NCBI GenBank assembly: GCA_030068145.1
Contig: JAPJBO010000025.1
Span: 288,501-352,500 of the forward strand
Reading direction: 5' to 3'
Source: Diplonema papillatum
Lineage: Eukaryota > Euglenozoa > Diplonemea > Diplonemida > Diplonemidae
DNA length: 64,000 bases
The translations under genes and the position numbers were made by a program. The stretch's first letter is position 1, and every line of letters starts with the position of its first letter. Positions 18,264-29,500 of the stretch are shown piece after piece. Below the pieces are notes generated by a model. The model was not told the DNA's origin. It saw nothing but the letters and a program-made list of their open reading frames with translations, and searched no databases.

Positions 18264-18590
18264 TTCGCGCCTGCGGCGCAGGTATTTGGGCTGAGAATCT
18301 TTTCCGCAATGGGGCTACCGCATTATTTGCTCATTCTGTTCACAGTGTTCCACCGTGGCAGGCAATGCAGGGGCGTTGTGCAGGACGAAAACCTGCTGCA
18401 GCCGGTGAACAACCAACGTGTTTCCGTCCATCTGTTTAGCTGTAAGTGCGACCGTCAAAATTTCCGCGCCTGCGGCGCAGGTTTAATTGACATGTCAGCC
18501 AACCTAGTTGTGACGAGCCACCCTACTGCCCATCTGCTTTGATCCGTAAGTGCGACCGTTTAAAAGTTTCCGCGCCTGCGGCGCAGGGCT
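18264..18590. repeat. Three GC-palindrome repeats (CGCGCCTGCGGCGCAGG)
   Basis: The 17-bp motif occurs at about 18266, 18465 and 18571. The second and third are preceded by GTAAGTGCGACCGT. GCGCC and GGCGC can pair around a TGC loop. The function is unknown. Confidence 0.6.
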
Positions 18591-18889
18591 CCTTTAAGAA
18601 ACACAAAACCGCCACAAGAAGAGTTGCTGGATCGGTGTTCCGGAGTTTAACGCTGGTTCAATCGTGCACCAGAGGCGGCACACGCACGCAGAAGCCAAAA
18701 GGTGGCTCACTACCACAAAATAGATCGCTGCGCGGGCAGGTCTCCCCCCACCCGAAGCGTCAAGACAGCCTACTGTGCGGGTCGGGCTACAGTAGGGTCG
18801 CCGCTGAATGCCGTGTGATTCCCCAAAATCCCGGTTTAGAGCGTAGATTTTCGTCCCAAGGCATCCCTGCTGCCCAAGTGTTGGAAAAA

Positions 18890-20040
18890 AAAAATTCGAC
18901 CTCACACCGGGTTTTTGGCTGACACCGGGTTTCCGCTCCAACCCCCAAACTTTTAAAGACCCCTGAATTTCTTCACAGGGATTATCCTGTACGGTTAAAA
19001 AAATTTTTTCACCAAAAAAAAAATTTTCTGAAAACAGGCCGGTGAAAAAAGATTTTTTAACCATGGGGATTTCTGGTGAAAACTTTTTGGCAAGGGACCC
19101 AAGCTACAGGCTCAGATCCTGGAGTCGTAGTTGCTGTTTTGTGTACAGCCTGCCAGCGATGTGGTCCAGAAGTATCTCTGGAGCCATGAGGGGCGTTGGG
19201 ATTAGCGTGTTGGGGGGCGCCTGTCGTGAGCAGCTTCGCCCTGCCTCGATTCGTTGAAAGGCGTTGAGACCATCATGCCGTAGTGCCGTAGTGCCCACTG
19301 GGACTGACAAGTGAAGGCTACAACTAAGTGGAGAAGCAGCAGCCAGATTGTGTTTTCCATCAATCAGTCACTGGAGGATCGTTTGCTATCCTGAAGCTCA
19401 CAGGCCTGAAAGGATTTTGAAACTAAAAGAGATGTCGCTCGCCGCATTTGGTTTTAGTGGTGCTGCCACTGGCCCTGATGACAAAATATTGCAGTACGAC
19501 TACAGCAACTGGAAGGGACCGAAGTTGGAGAAACAGGCTCTCCTGAGAGGTGTCCAGCAGGGAACCGGGACAAACAGGTTGAAAAAGGCGCAGCTCTTTG
19601 GGACACTGCTTGCTTCAGCAATCCCAGCTTTCCCACACGCAGCGTGGGAATTTTTTTTTTCTGGCCATATCAAAGATTTTTTAACCGGGATTTTTCAGAA
19701 TTTCGGGGATTAGAATAACCCCTGTTTCTTCACCAAAAAAAAAAAAAGTATTCTCAAAACAGGCCGGTTAAAAAGGGTTTTTAACCACGGGAGTTCTGGT
19801 GAAAACTTTTTTTGTGCTTGCAAGGCCAGTGGCACGGAGGCTACAGGACCCGCAGGACCCACAGGTGGGGTCTACAGCAACGTGGCGAAGCAGCAACACG
19901 CCCACGAAGGTCGCACACCAGGCTTACAGGTCATCAAGAAAACCTCGCTCAACGTGGAAAAAAAAAAAACTTTCCGGCCATGCTACAGACGTTTTAACCA
20001 TGATTTTCCCGAATTCCGGGGATTAGAATAACCCCTGGGT
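18890..20040. repeat. Repeated A/T-tract segments (two related copies)
   Basis: CACCAAAAAAAAAA..TTCTGAAAACAGGCCGGTGAAAAA..TTTTTAACCATGGGGATTTCTGGTGAAAACTTTTT at about 19005-19090 recurs at 19730-19812. GGGATTAGAATAACCCCTG also recurs near 19708 and 20020. An open frame at 19348-19713 (121 aa, starting MCFPSISHWR) lies between them, but I recognise no domain in it. Confidence 0.55.
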
Positions 20041-20544
20041 GCAACCTAACCGTAATACTGTAATATTGTGCATAAGTGCTGTGACTACTACTCTTGCCAC
20101 GTTGCGCGAAATTTGTGGGTGTGCAGTACCGCTCCACCGTGCAAGCTTTGTCGAACCTTTCTGGCCTCCAGCGGACGATTCCAGACTTTACTATGGAACC
20201 CAGCAAGAGACACGGGATCTGGACGTGAATCTGGAAAAAAAACCGCCGTTCGCCGAGGCTAGTCGCGGCCCAATGAATCCGCTCGAACATTAAAGGCAAC
20301 CCCTGCTCAATATGCATGCGCGTGGGGCCCAAGACTAAATTCAAGCGAATTTCTTCTTGGTGTCGGTCGCAACACTTACAAACATGGCTAACCGAAGTTA
20401 AAGTGTACAAGCATACCTACTACCCTCATACTACCGCCTCACAGCCTCAATGGTCCCTAAAACACCGAACCTCTAAACCACAATAAACGCTATTAAACTA
20501 AGATTTCCCGCCCGCCCCGCTTCCTTCCCTTCGAAACCTTAACA
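20041..20544 (+). promoter_or_regulatory. Region upstream of copy 2
   Basis: It does not resemble the 5' module of copies 3-8. It holds GGTGTCGGTCGCAACACTTAC near 20357 (dispersed motif) and a C/T-rich stretch, CCCGCCCGCCCCGCTTCCTTCCC, just before AACAATG. AG candidates for trans-splicing are CACAG near 20440-20445 and CTAAG near 20500. No firm promoter element is visible. Confidence 0.35.
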
Positions 20545-23500
20545 ATGAACACCCTCCGCGTTGTGAGAGCTTCGGCTGCTGCGTTCGCGCCTGCAGCAGT
20601 CATGCAGGTGCGAGCTGCCAGCAAGGCAGCTGCCGTGAAGAAGGTTTCGGCTGGCAAGAAAGTGGCGACGAAGAAAGTCAGCGCGAAGAAGCCCGCAGCC
20701 AAGAAGGTGGTGGCAGCAAAGAAGGTCCAGGCGAAGAAGGCTGTGAAGAAGACGGCCGTGAAGAAGGTTGTGGCAAAGAAGGTTGCGAAGAAGGCAGCCA
20801 AGAAGACGGCAGCAGTGAAGAAGGCAGCAGCAAAGAGGGTGAAGGCTGCGAAGGCTGCGAAGACAGCTGCCAAGAAGGCGAAGGCCGCGAAGAAGCAGGC
20901 CGCAGTGGCGAAGAGGGCAGACGCAAAGAAGGCCAGGGCTGCCAAGAAGGCGGCAGCCAAGAAGGCCAAGGCTGCGAAGGTTGCAAAGAAGGCTGCGGCA
21001 AAGAAGGCCAAGATTGCGAAGAAGCAGGCAGCCGTGGCGAAGAAGGCAGAAGCAAAGAAGGCCAAGGCCGCAAAGAAGAAGGCCGCAGTGCTGAAGAAGA
21101 AGGCAGCAGCTGCGAAGAAGGCAGCAGCTAAGAAGGCGAAGCTTGCTAAGTTGAAGGCGAAGAAGGCCGCTTCTCCTGCTAAGAAGAGGGCACTTGCCGC
21201 GAAGAAGGCGAAGGCTGCGGCACAGAAGAAGGCAGCACTTGCCAGAAAGAGAGCTGCGGCGAAGAAGAACAAATTGGCCGCGCAGAAGAAGGCAGCGACT
21301 TTGAGAAAGAAGGCTGCGTTGGCGAAGAGGAAGGCAGCCGTGCAGGCGAAGAAGGCGAAGCTGGCAGCCAAGAGAAAGGCTGTCGCGGACAAGAAGAAGG
21401 CCATCAAGGCTGCAGGTGCTTCCAACCCGTACAGCCTGTTCGTTGCCAAGACCACGAAAGGCACCAAGGGCAAGATGAGCTTGAAGGATGTCGCTGCAAA
21501 GTGGAAGGTGTGTATCCAGTCACTAGCGAACGAACCACTCCTCTCTGGCTATATTGACCACTTGGACTGGATGCGCTCTCTCCAACTCTAAACGGATCCA
21601 TTCGAGAGTCACAGAGCCCAGCGGCAGTGGGTCGTGTGTACCATGCCTAGCAGTCAGCTTAGTGTGAGTTTGATCAACGTAGGATCAAGACAGCCCTTTC
21701 AAAGACCAGCCACAGTCGACGCCGCGGGGGTGCTGGTTTTAGATACCGTACCTTCCCCCCATCCAAAGGACCCACTGATGAGCTCTAACTCTGGATTGGT
21801 CTGCGTTCACGAGCGAAACCCGAGACGAAGAACGAGGTGCACACAACACCGCGGTGAAAAACAATAAAGAGGACTAGTCCCTCAAGGGTTCATACCCTAC
21901 CTGCGGAGTCTTACACTCCCCGCGACCCCTTTTCCCTTTTCCCTTTTCTATTTTACACTCTCTTCGAAGAAGACTTGATGCTAGCATCAAACGTGCATGA
22001 GAGGCAGTGTCCTGCCAAACATTAAACTAAGATTCCCCCCCCCTTTTTAACTTACGAAGGAAGGATGCGACGAACAATGAAACCAGAAAGTTGTGATAGC
22101 ACCGGAACAGGACCGAAAGTCCCCATCCAAAGGACCCACTGATGAGCTCTAACTCTGGATTGGTCTGCGTTCACGAGCGAAACCTGAGACGAAGAACGAG
22201 GTGCACACAACACCGCGGTGAAAAACAATAAAGAGGACTAGTCCCTCAAGGGTTCATACCCTACCTGCGGAGTCTTACTCCCCGCGACCCCTTTTCCCTT
22301 TTCCCTTTTCTATTTTACACTCTCTTCGAAGAAGACTTGATGCTAGCATCAAGCATGCATGAGAGGCAGTGTCCTGCCTAAACATTAAACTAAGATTTTC
22401 CCCCCGTGCATAAGATGGATGAAAAACTCGGGGTTTGGCGGTATCCATCATAATTAAGGGGGGTACCTCACCCCCGTGTTTAAGATGGATTGGCATCCTC
22501 GCCCGATATCGATCTTAATCAAGGGGGTTTGGCTATCCATCTTATGCACCGGGGGGGGGGGGGGGGGGGCGCACTAAGGAATTGGGGGGTGCAACGGGCA
22601 ACGTCAACGTCTGCTAAATTTGGAAGGGGGGGGGGGGGGGGTCCTGTTTGGCGCACCTGGTGGCCGGGCACCCCCCCACCCTTTTTTCCGGGGACCCCCT
22701 TAAACGCGCTCTTTCGCGATGGATCTTTCCACTCCGTCCTCAGTTCGTCTGTGAGGCCTGAAATTTGACGTGCAAAACACAGGCTGAAACCGGGAAAATC
22801 TGCCCTTTCGTGGTTTTCTTGGTGCCGTTTTTTCGAAATTCTCTAAGTACGTTTCCCAGCGGATTTGCCTGAAAAACAGTTTTTGGGGGGTATTGGCATT
22901 TTGGGGAAAGCACATGGTAAATCGGCCCAATCGGCCCGAATTTTCACTTTTTGGGCCAATTTTCCAGATTTTGGCTGATTTTTGAGTGCATTGCAGGAAT
23001 CTTGGTTTTCGGGGAAACTGACTTTGCCCAAAAGTTGCTAAGTACATTTCCCTGCCAAAAAAGTGCAGGAAAACATTTTGGTGGGGAATGACCTTTTTTT
23101 CCGCAAAAGTGGGTTTCGATTTCGAAAACGAGGAGAACGGATTCATCTGGAGGAAACGGAGTACCCACTCGGCACCGGGGGGTCTGGGAAACACCCCAAA
23201 AACAGCCCCCAAAACGACCCCCCCCTACTTCATCCCCCAAAACCATCCCAACAACAACGACCCCCCCCCCCAAAAAAAAAAAAAAAGGGGGGTGCAACGT
23301 GCAACGGGGGCAACGTCCCTTAGTGCGCACCCTGGGGGGGGGGACCCCCGGCAGTGTTCCAGGTAAATGGTAAACGTTTACCGTTTATAAACGTTTACGT
23401 TTACTCATTTTTGGAGTAAACGTTGAGTAAGCGTTTACTGTATCAAGGGCGGCATCCATTGGAAACGCAATCTATCAAGGAAGAGGGGCAACTAAGTAAA

Positions 23501-26500
23501 ATATCCAGACGGACGGTTCGTGCACAAAAGGCGAACAAGCGCAAAGGAGACGCCTGGGAGGGGGTGACAATCACGGAAGTACCCGGATCGAAGATGCGCA
23601 AGGTAACCTACAAGTTCTGCGATAAGGCCTTCTCCACCGCCTCTGCTGAGCACCTGCTCGGCCAAGGCAGCGGCATTGGCGGCTGCGCTCCAAAAGATCC
23701 CATGGTAGTAACACACACCCGCCTTCGTCGTCAAGCTGAAGGCAGCAGAAGAAAAACGAGAAAGCCAAGACGAAGCAGCTGAATATGGTGCAATTCCTCA
23801 CTCGAGCGACCAGTGGGCGCGAAGCCATCAGGGACTTCTGCTATGAAGAAGCCATCGGGTTTAACAAGGCTACTGGTCGTTCGTTCCTGACCATGGTTTC
23901 AGTCCTGCGGGCTATCAGCACATGATGAGTACACCCCCCCAACGCCCGAACTCGGTGGGGTGATGCTTGCCGCCAGATGGACAGCCTTGGGTTGCGCCAG
24001 GAGGCCAAGTATGGTCTAACCGTGCTCTGTAGACGAGTAAACGTTTACCGCGAGTAAACGTAAACGTTTATCGTTTATAAACGTTTACGTTTACTCATTT
24101 TGGAGTAAACGCGTTATCTCAACGGTTGCCAGCTTCACTGCCCCAGGCAAAGTTGTCAAACGATTCGCATTATCACACATCATCGCTTTATTTAGGATTT
24201 TGGCGCCAATTATCGCGTTTTCATTCGCATTATCGCACGATTATCGCATATTATCGCGTATTATCGTCGTCTTGTTGCGTTAGTGGTATAGTCCTTTGAG
24301 AGAGTGAGCCGATGCCTCTCATCTCACCTTTAAAACACGGCTGAGTCGCGCATGCTCTTGACAGACGCTAGCGTCCGACATTTCGCACGCGCGTCGCAGT
24401 CGTTGGGTGGTATTGACAAGGGGTTTCATCGGACCCTCGGATGGGCTTCGTTACTTCACTGCCGCAGGTTCCCCCCTGCCCTAGGAGGTCCGCTTGGCTG
24501 CCTTCGAGTTGCGTTTCCGCGTTGGTGTTGTTGCTTCGCTTTTGGACTCCTTCTTCGACTTCGCACGGTCCCAACGTCCTGGTCTGCCCTTGGTGCACGT
24601 CTCTGCGCAGTTCGTCTCTCCTGCTTGACTTCGTGCTTCCATCGTTGTTGCGTTAGTGGGGAGTCATTAGCATGCAAATGAGTACCACACTATGCCAGCC
24701 TTTCGCTACGTGACTCCAGAAGGGTCACTTTTTCCGCGCTTGCGGAGCGGCGCAACTCTAGTCGGTTGCAACTGTTGTTGGCAGTTGCTCACGAGTTCAT
24801 AATCCGAAAAGGAATCGAAATCTTCGCGTTCTCGTTTGCGCCTACGTTTGCGTATAAGGCACGCCGCGATGCGGAGGACGCGAGTAGCCGGGAAGAGCCG
24901 GCGGGAGGGCGCGATCGTTGTGTGACCCGTGGAGGGTCGGAACCAGAATCTGAGAAGGGGCCCGAGTCAGGGCCTGCCATCGAAGAGGGCCGGGCGGGGC
25001 CGGGTGGGCGCGGTGTGTTCGGGCCGGCGAGGCCAGTGCCGTCGTCGCCGAGATCGGCGCGTCGTCGTCGTCGTGCGCGCAGCGCGGCTGCGGGAGAGGC
25101 CGTGGGGGTGCAGGGCGCGGGTCGCTTCGCCTGCTGGCGGGGGGGCGCGCTTCCGGGGCGACTTCATCGTCCGCCTCCTCCGGCCACGGTTGGTAGGTGT
25201 CCCCGGTGGGGACGGCGCACGCCGCTTCCGGCCTGTGAGGCCGTCGCTCTCGCCTAGGCTGCGACCGCCACCGCCGCCGCCGCGATCCCCGCCGCGTGCG
25301 CTGCCGCGACCAGTGCCGCGGCCGCCGCCACCGTCTCCGCCACTGTTGTCTCCGCCGCCACCGCGGCAGCGGCCGCCACGACCACCGCCACCCCCGTCGC
25401 CACTGCTGCTGTCGCGGCCAGCACCACCCCTGTGATGCCCCCGTCCGCAGCACGCGTCGTCGTTCGGGCAGGTCCCGCATCGCGTCAGCCGATGCGCCCG
25501 GCAGCACTGAATGCGCAGGCCGTCGTCCGGGTGGTGATGCACCTGGCAGCACTGGTCCACTACAAGGCTGTAGTTTCTTCGCATGCCCGTGCACACCGCG
25601 CATTCTTCTTCTACTACTTCTGCTATGCGCAGGCATCGCAGACCGACTGCTGCGTGCGGAGCAGAGGGTCCGCCTGCGCAGCCGGTACAAGCACGGGAAG
25701 GCGCGGGCGTTGCGGCAGAGGGGTGGGCACGTCCCAGCGCAGCGAACGCTGTGCTTGCCGCGCCGCGTCGTACTGCGGGAACACGTCCCCGCTCCGGTTC
25801 TTCCCGTCCCCGGCAGCTGCCCGCGGAAAGCTCGTCTCCAGCACCCCGAGCGTTTCCTCGCCCCCGGCGAAGCGTGGGCGAGGTGTCACAGCATCGGGGC
25901 CCGCAGGGTCCTCATCGAGCCCACCCGGACCTTCCGCTCGGCAGGCAACGGCGACGGCAGCTGCAGGTCTTGGCACAGGCAGCACAATGTCGACAGCATA
26001 GTCCAGAGGGTCTTCCCCCTCTGGTTGGCGGCGAGCCTTCGTACTCCCGGGGGGGCAGGGACGTCGACCCCGGTGTGGACCTCGAAGTCCACTTCCAGCT
26101 CGACGCACGACACCTCGCCCGCGTTCGTCCACCTCAGTGCCGACAGCCAGCCCTTGAGCGCCCGCATTGCACGGCCGCCGTACGCGGCTCATCCAGAAGG
26201 CGGTCGAAGTCGAACAGGTGTTGCACCGCCGGCAGCGGCGCAGCTGCGTGCCAGGGGTGCATCGGTTGCACAACGAAGAGGCGGCGTCGCTCCGCCTCCA
26301 CGCGTGCAGCGTACACCGCCGCCATGAGGCGGTGAAGGGCTGCGACCTCCACCCGCATTCCCTCGACAACAACCCCATGTACACGCGTGCAAGACGGCCA
26401 TCTCGCCCGGTCCGCCCGCAGGAGTTCGGCGAAGCAAGGACGGCCGCGCATCTCGTCGTAGGCGGGGCACTCCCACCATAGGTGATCCGCTGTGTTCTGG

Positions 26501-29500
26501 ACGCCCCGGTTGCAGTCCCTGCAGCCGCGGTCCAGCGGCGGACGCTGAGGTTCCGAAGAGGAGGATCATTATCGCACATTATCGCAGACTTCTTTGGGAG
26601 ACCCGGAGCGAGGCAGGATGGCTTGACAGGCGCAGAAAGTGACAATACGAGTCCGCGGAGCTCGTTGCGAGCCTTTCTCACTCGTACACTCCTCTAGAAT
26701 GCGTCGATCATCCGTCATGCTACCGTGACGCTTCGACAACTGACATCCGACCACTACCAGTGCCACCCAACTTGACAACTACCATGGCACGATCCCTTCT
26801 TGCGCCAGCCGCCTTGGTTGGTGGTGGCTGGTGTGCAGAAGCTTCGGTACGTTGTGGGTGTCCATCACGCTCTCACAGTTCCTTGTATTTTCTCCTGCTT
26901 CATCCGGAAGTCATCCACCGCACTGGTAGGGCGCCGCCTGACATATCCATGACTTCGCACCCACTTCCGTGCCCTACTCATAGCTGAGACCATCGGCAGC
27001 AACCCGACGACAGACAGATGCCTCTTGCAATGCCAATCTCTGGCTGGCGGGTGAGCTCGCTCACCTCGCGGGATAGCGTAGCGCTGCGGGCTCTCTTCTT
27101 CTTGCAACTGTACGGCCTACGGCGGCGGCTAACGCCTTGATGGGAAACTTCAGTTTCCATTGAGCGAAGGGTACGTCCTGCAGATACACGGATTTGGAGC
27201 AAATTGCTTCTATGCCGTTTAACATCTCCTTCCAGCTGCAGAACGCAGCGAAATCCTACTGGTACACAACTTGTGTATCGCAAGAGAGGACGCTGAAGGT
27301 GCAAAGAAAGACGATAGAAAGACAACAGACGTTCGACGTGTTAGGAACGATGCTCTCGGTGGGGCAAGGGGCGTCGAGGCCGAGTAAGCGGGTGAAGGGG
27401 GGTCACGAGAAGGCCCAAGCTATAGCCCGCCGAGCTCGCCACCTACCGGTGCCGATGGAGGAGCGAGAACGCTTCGTCGCCGCTGCAGCGACGACCAAAG
27501 CGCTATACGGAACCGCGGTATGGCAGCCGCCTAAGAAGTATGTCCAGGCGCTGACGAGGGCGACGATGGCGGGAGTCTGGTCCGGAGGTCTACAGCGAAG
27601 CGTCGCAATTGTACTGAATGTGCTGTGCCGAGGCCATCGGTTGACCCAGCATCCGTCATTTAAATGGACAGAGCTTGGACTTGCACGAGACCCAAGGGAA
27701 CTGGAACCTCTTTTGCGACAACGACGCAGAGGACGGGAGCGCAAGGAGACGAGCGACAGTGGCGAAAGACGAGTTTCAACATGCGCCCGACCACCGCGAG
27801 AGTCTTTCCTCTCTTTGGAAGACCTTTATCGCAGTCACTCCTTCCCATCCCGCGTTTGCCAGGAAACCCTGAGCTTGGGCGGTGGTGGTTCGTCTGGCAA
27901 AACCGACAAGTCCACCGGCGGGAACCGAACCTTCTACCCCAATCTCTGTATCGAGCGCAGTCTACAGGCTCTGGGCTGCCACGCGGCTGAGGATGTTGGG
28001 GGAATGGGTACACCAGTGGATACCCGACGGGATACGCGGCGCAGTACATCACAGAGGATGTACGAAGTCGCCTTGTGCTCGATGTGCAATCGAGTGCGGG
28101 CGGCCATTGTACGGGCTGTCTGCAGACTACGAGAAGTGCTTTGATCGCCTCCCACACGAGGTGATGTTCAAACTGGTAGAACATGGGAATAGACAAAGGT
28201 TTCCTCAGGGCCCTAAGGGGTGTGTACGCGTCCATCAGAAGGCACTTCAAAACTGCCGGCGGAGTAGGCGAAGCATTCAGCGCCGCAAACGGAATTTTGC
28301 AAGGGTGCCCTGAGTGTTCTACTATTGAATGCACTCGTCGCAGTATGGGTCAGAGCAGTCGAGGTACTCGGCACCGAAGAAGAAGTAGTGGGCGCGTTGG
28401 CCTTCTTCGATGACACACTGGCCATGACAGACGAGTGGGCGGTGCGTGATCCCGACATTGCGGCGTACCCAGGCAGTGTAGGAGCATACACCTTGTCGCC
28501 ACTTCCCGGGGAAGGCTGAGGCTCCCGTGTCAGCAACGCCGAAGTCGTTGATGAAGACGATGAGCTTGCACGGTTGCTGACCAATGCGGATGGCCTGCCT
28601 CTTTTTAGTGCTGGTGCGTCGACATCTCTCACGACTTTTATCTGGTTCCGGCTGTTTCACTGGGGCTCGCCGAAGTAGTCTTCCCTCGTCGACAAGTCAT
28701 GGTTGGTCTTGTTTCGGCTATTTGTCGAGTTCCAGAATGACACTGCCTTCGTGCAAGCCGGCTCGTGGTCCTGTTGTCTTCTGAAGACCCCCATAATATT
28801 ATGTTTCTTGCGTCTGGCTAGCGTCACGTGTTCGGCGGTACTGCAGAGCCACGGGCCTACGGGTCAAGTGGCTACCGATTTCCCAAACTAAGGCATCAAG
28901 GCGTGGCGCACCTTGAGGCTTGGCGCTTGCGCTGAACATAAGCTCGTCGAAACGGTCAGCCACAGGGCAGAGCTGTGCTGCCTCCGACTCAAGCCTTGCA
29001 AGCGTGGTTGACCGTCACGTTCCTGGACCCGGAGTGGCCTTTTTCTTCTTCTTGCGTCTGGGGAGCATCTGAACAACTTCGTCTGTTGTAGTATCAGCTG
29101 GCACGATCTACTGGGCTGGCGGGATTGGGGCGGCAACGGAATCTGGATGTGGTTGACAGAAAGGTTCTCATAGCACTCTTGCTACAAACCCCAGAGAAAC
29201 TCACAAACTTTCCCCCGGAACCCACCCCTACAGGGGTACATCCTCTGTACAAATACAGTATTACGGATTATCGCATATTATCGCATGCCGATTATATGCG
29301 ATAATTTTGTGCGATAGTGCGATATTATTATCGCATGCGAAAATCGTTTGACCACTATGCCTAGGGTAGGTAATTGGAATAATGTTGAACTGGACTAAAG
29401 CTGGAACGGTGAAAACCCACTTTTTGACGGTAGGCTACCCACATTGCAACCCATGCATTTGACGGGTGCTGCACAAGGAGTTTGGAACAGCTAGTCACAG

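Noticed and set aside
22700..23212. 170-aa minus-strand ORF
   Set aside because: It lies inside the inverted-repeat element at 22569-23328 and shows no recognisable domain or relative in the window; unsupported as a gene.
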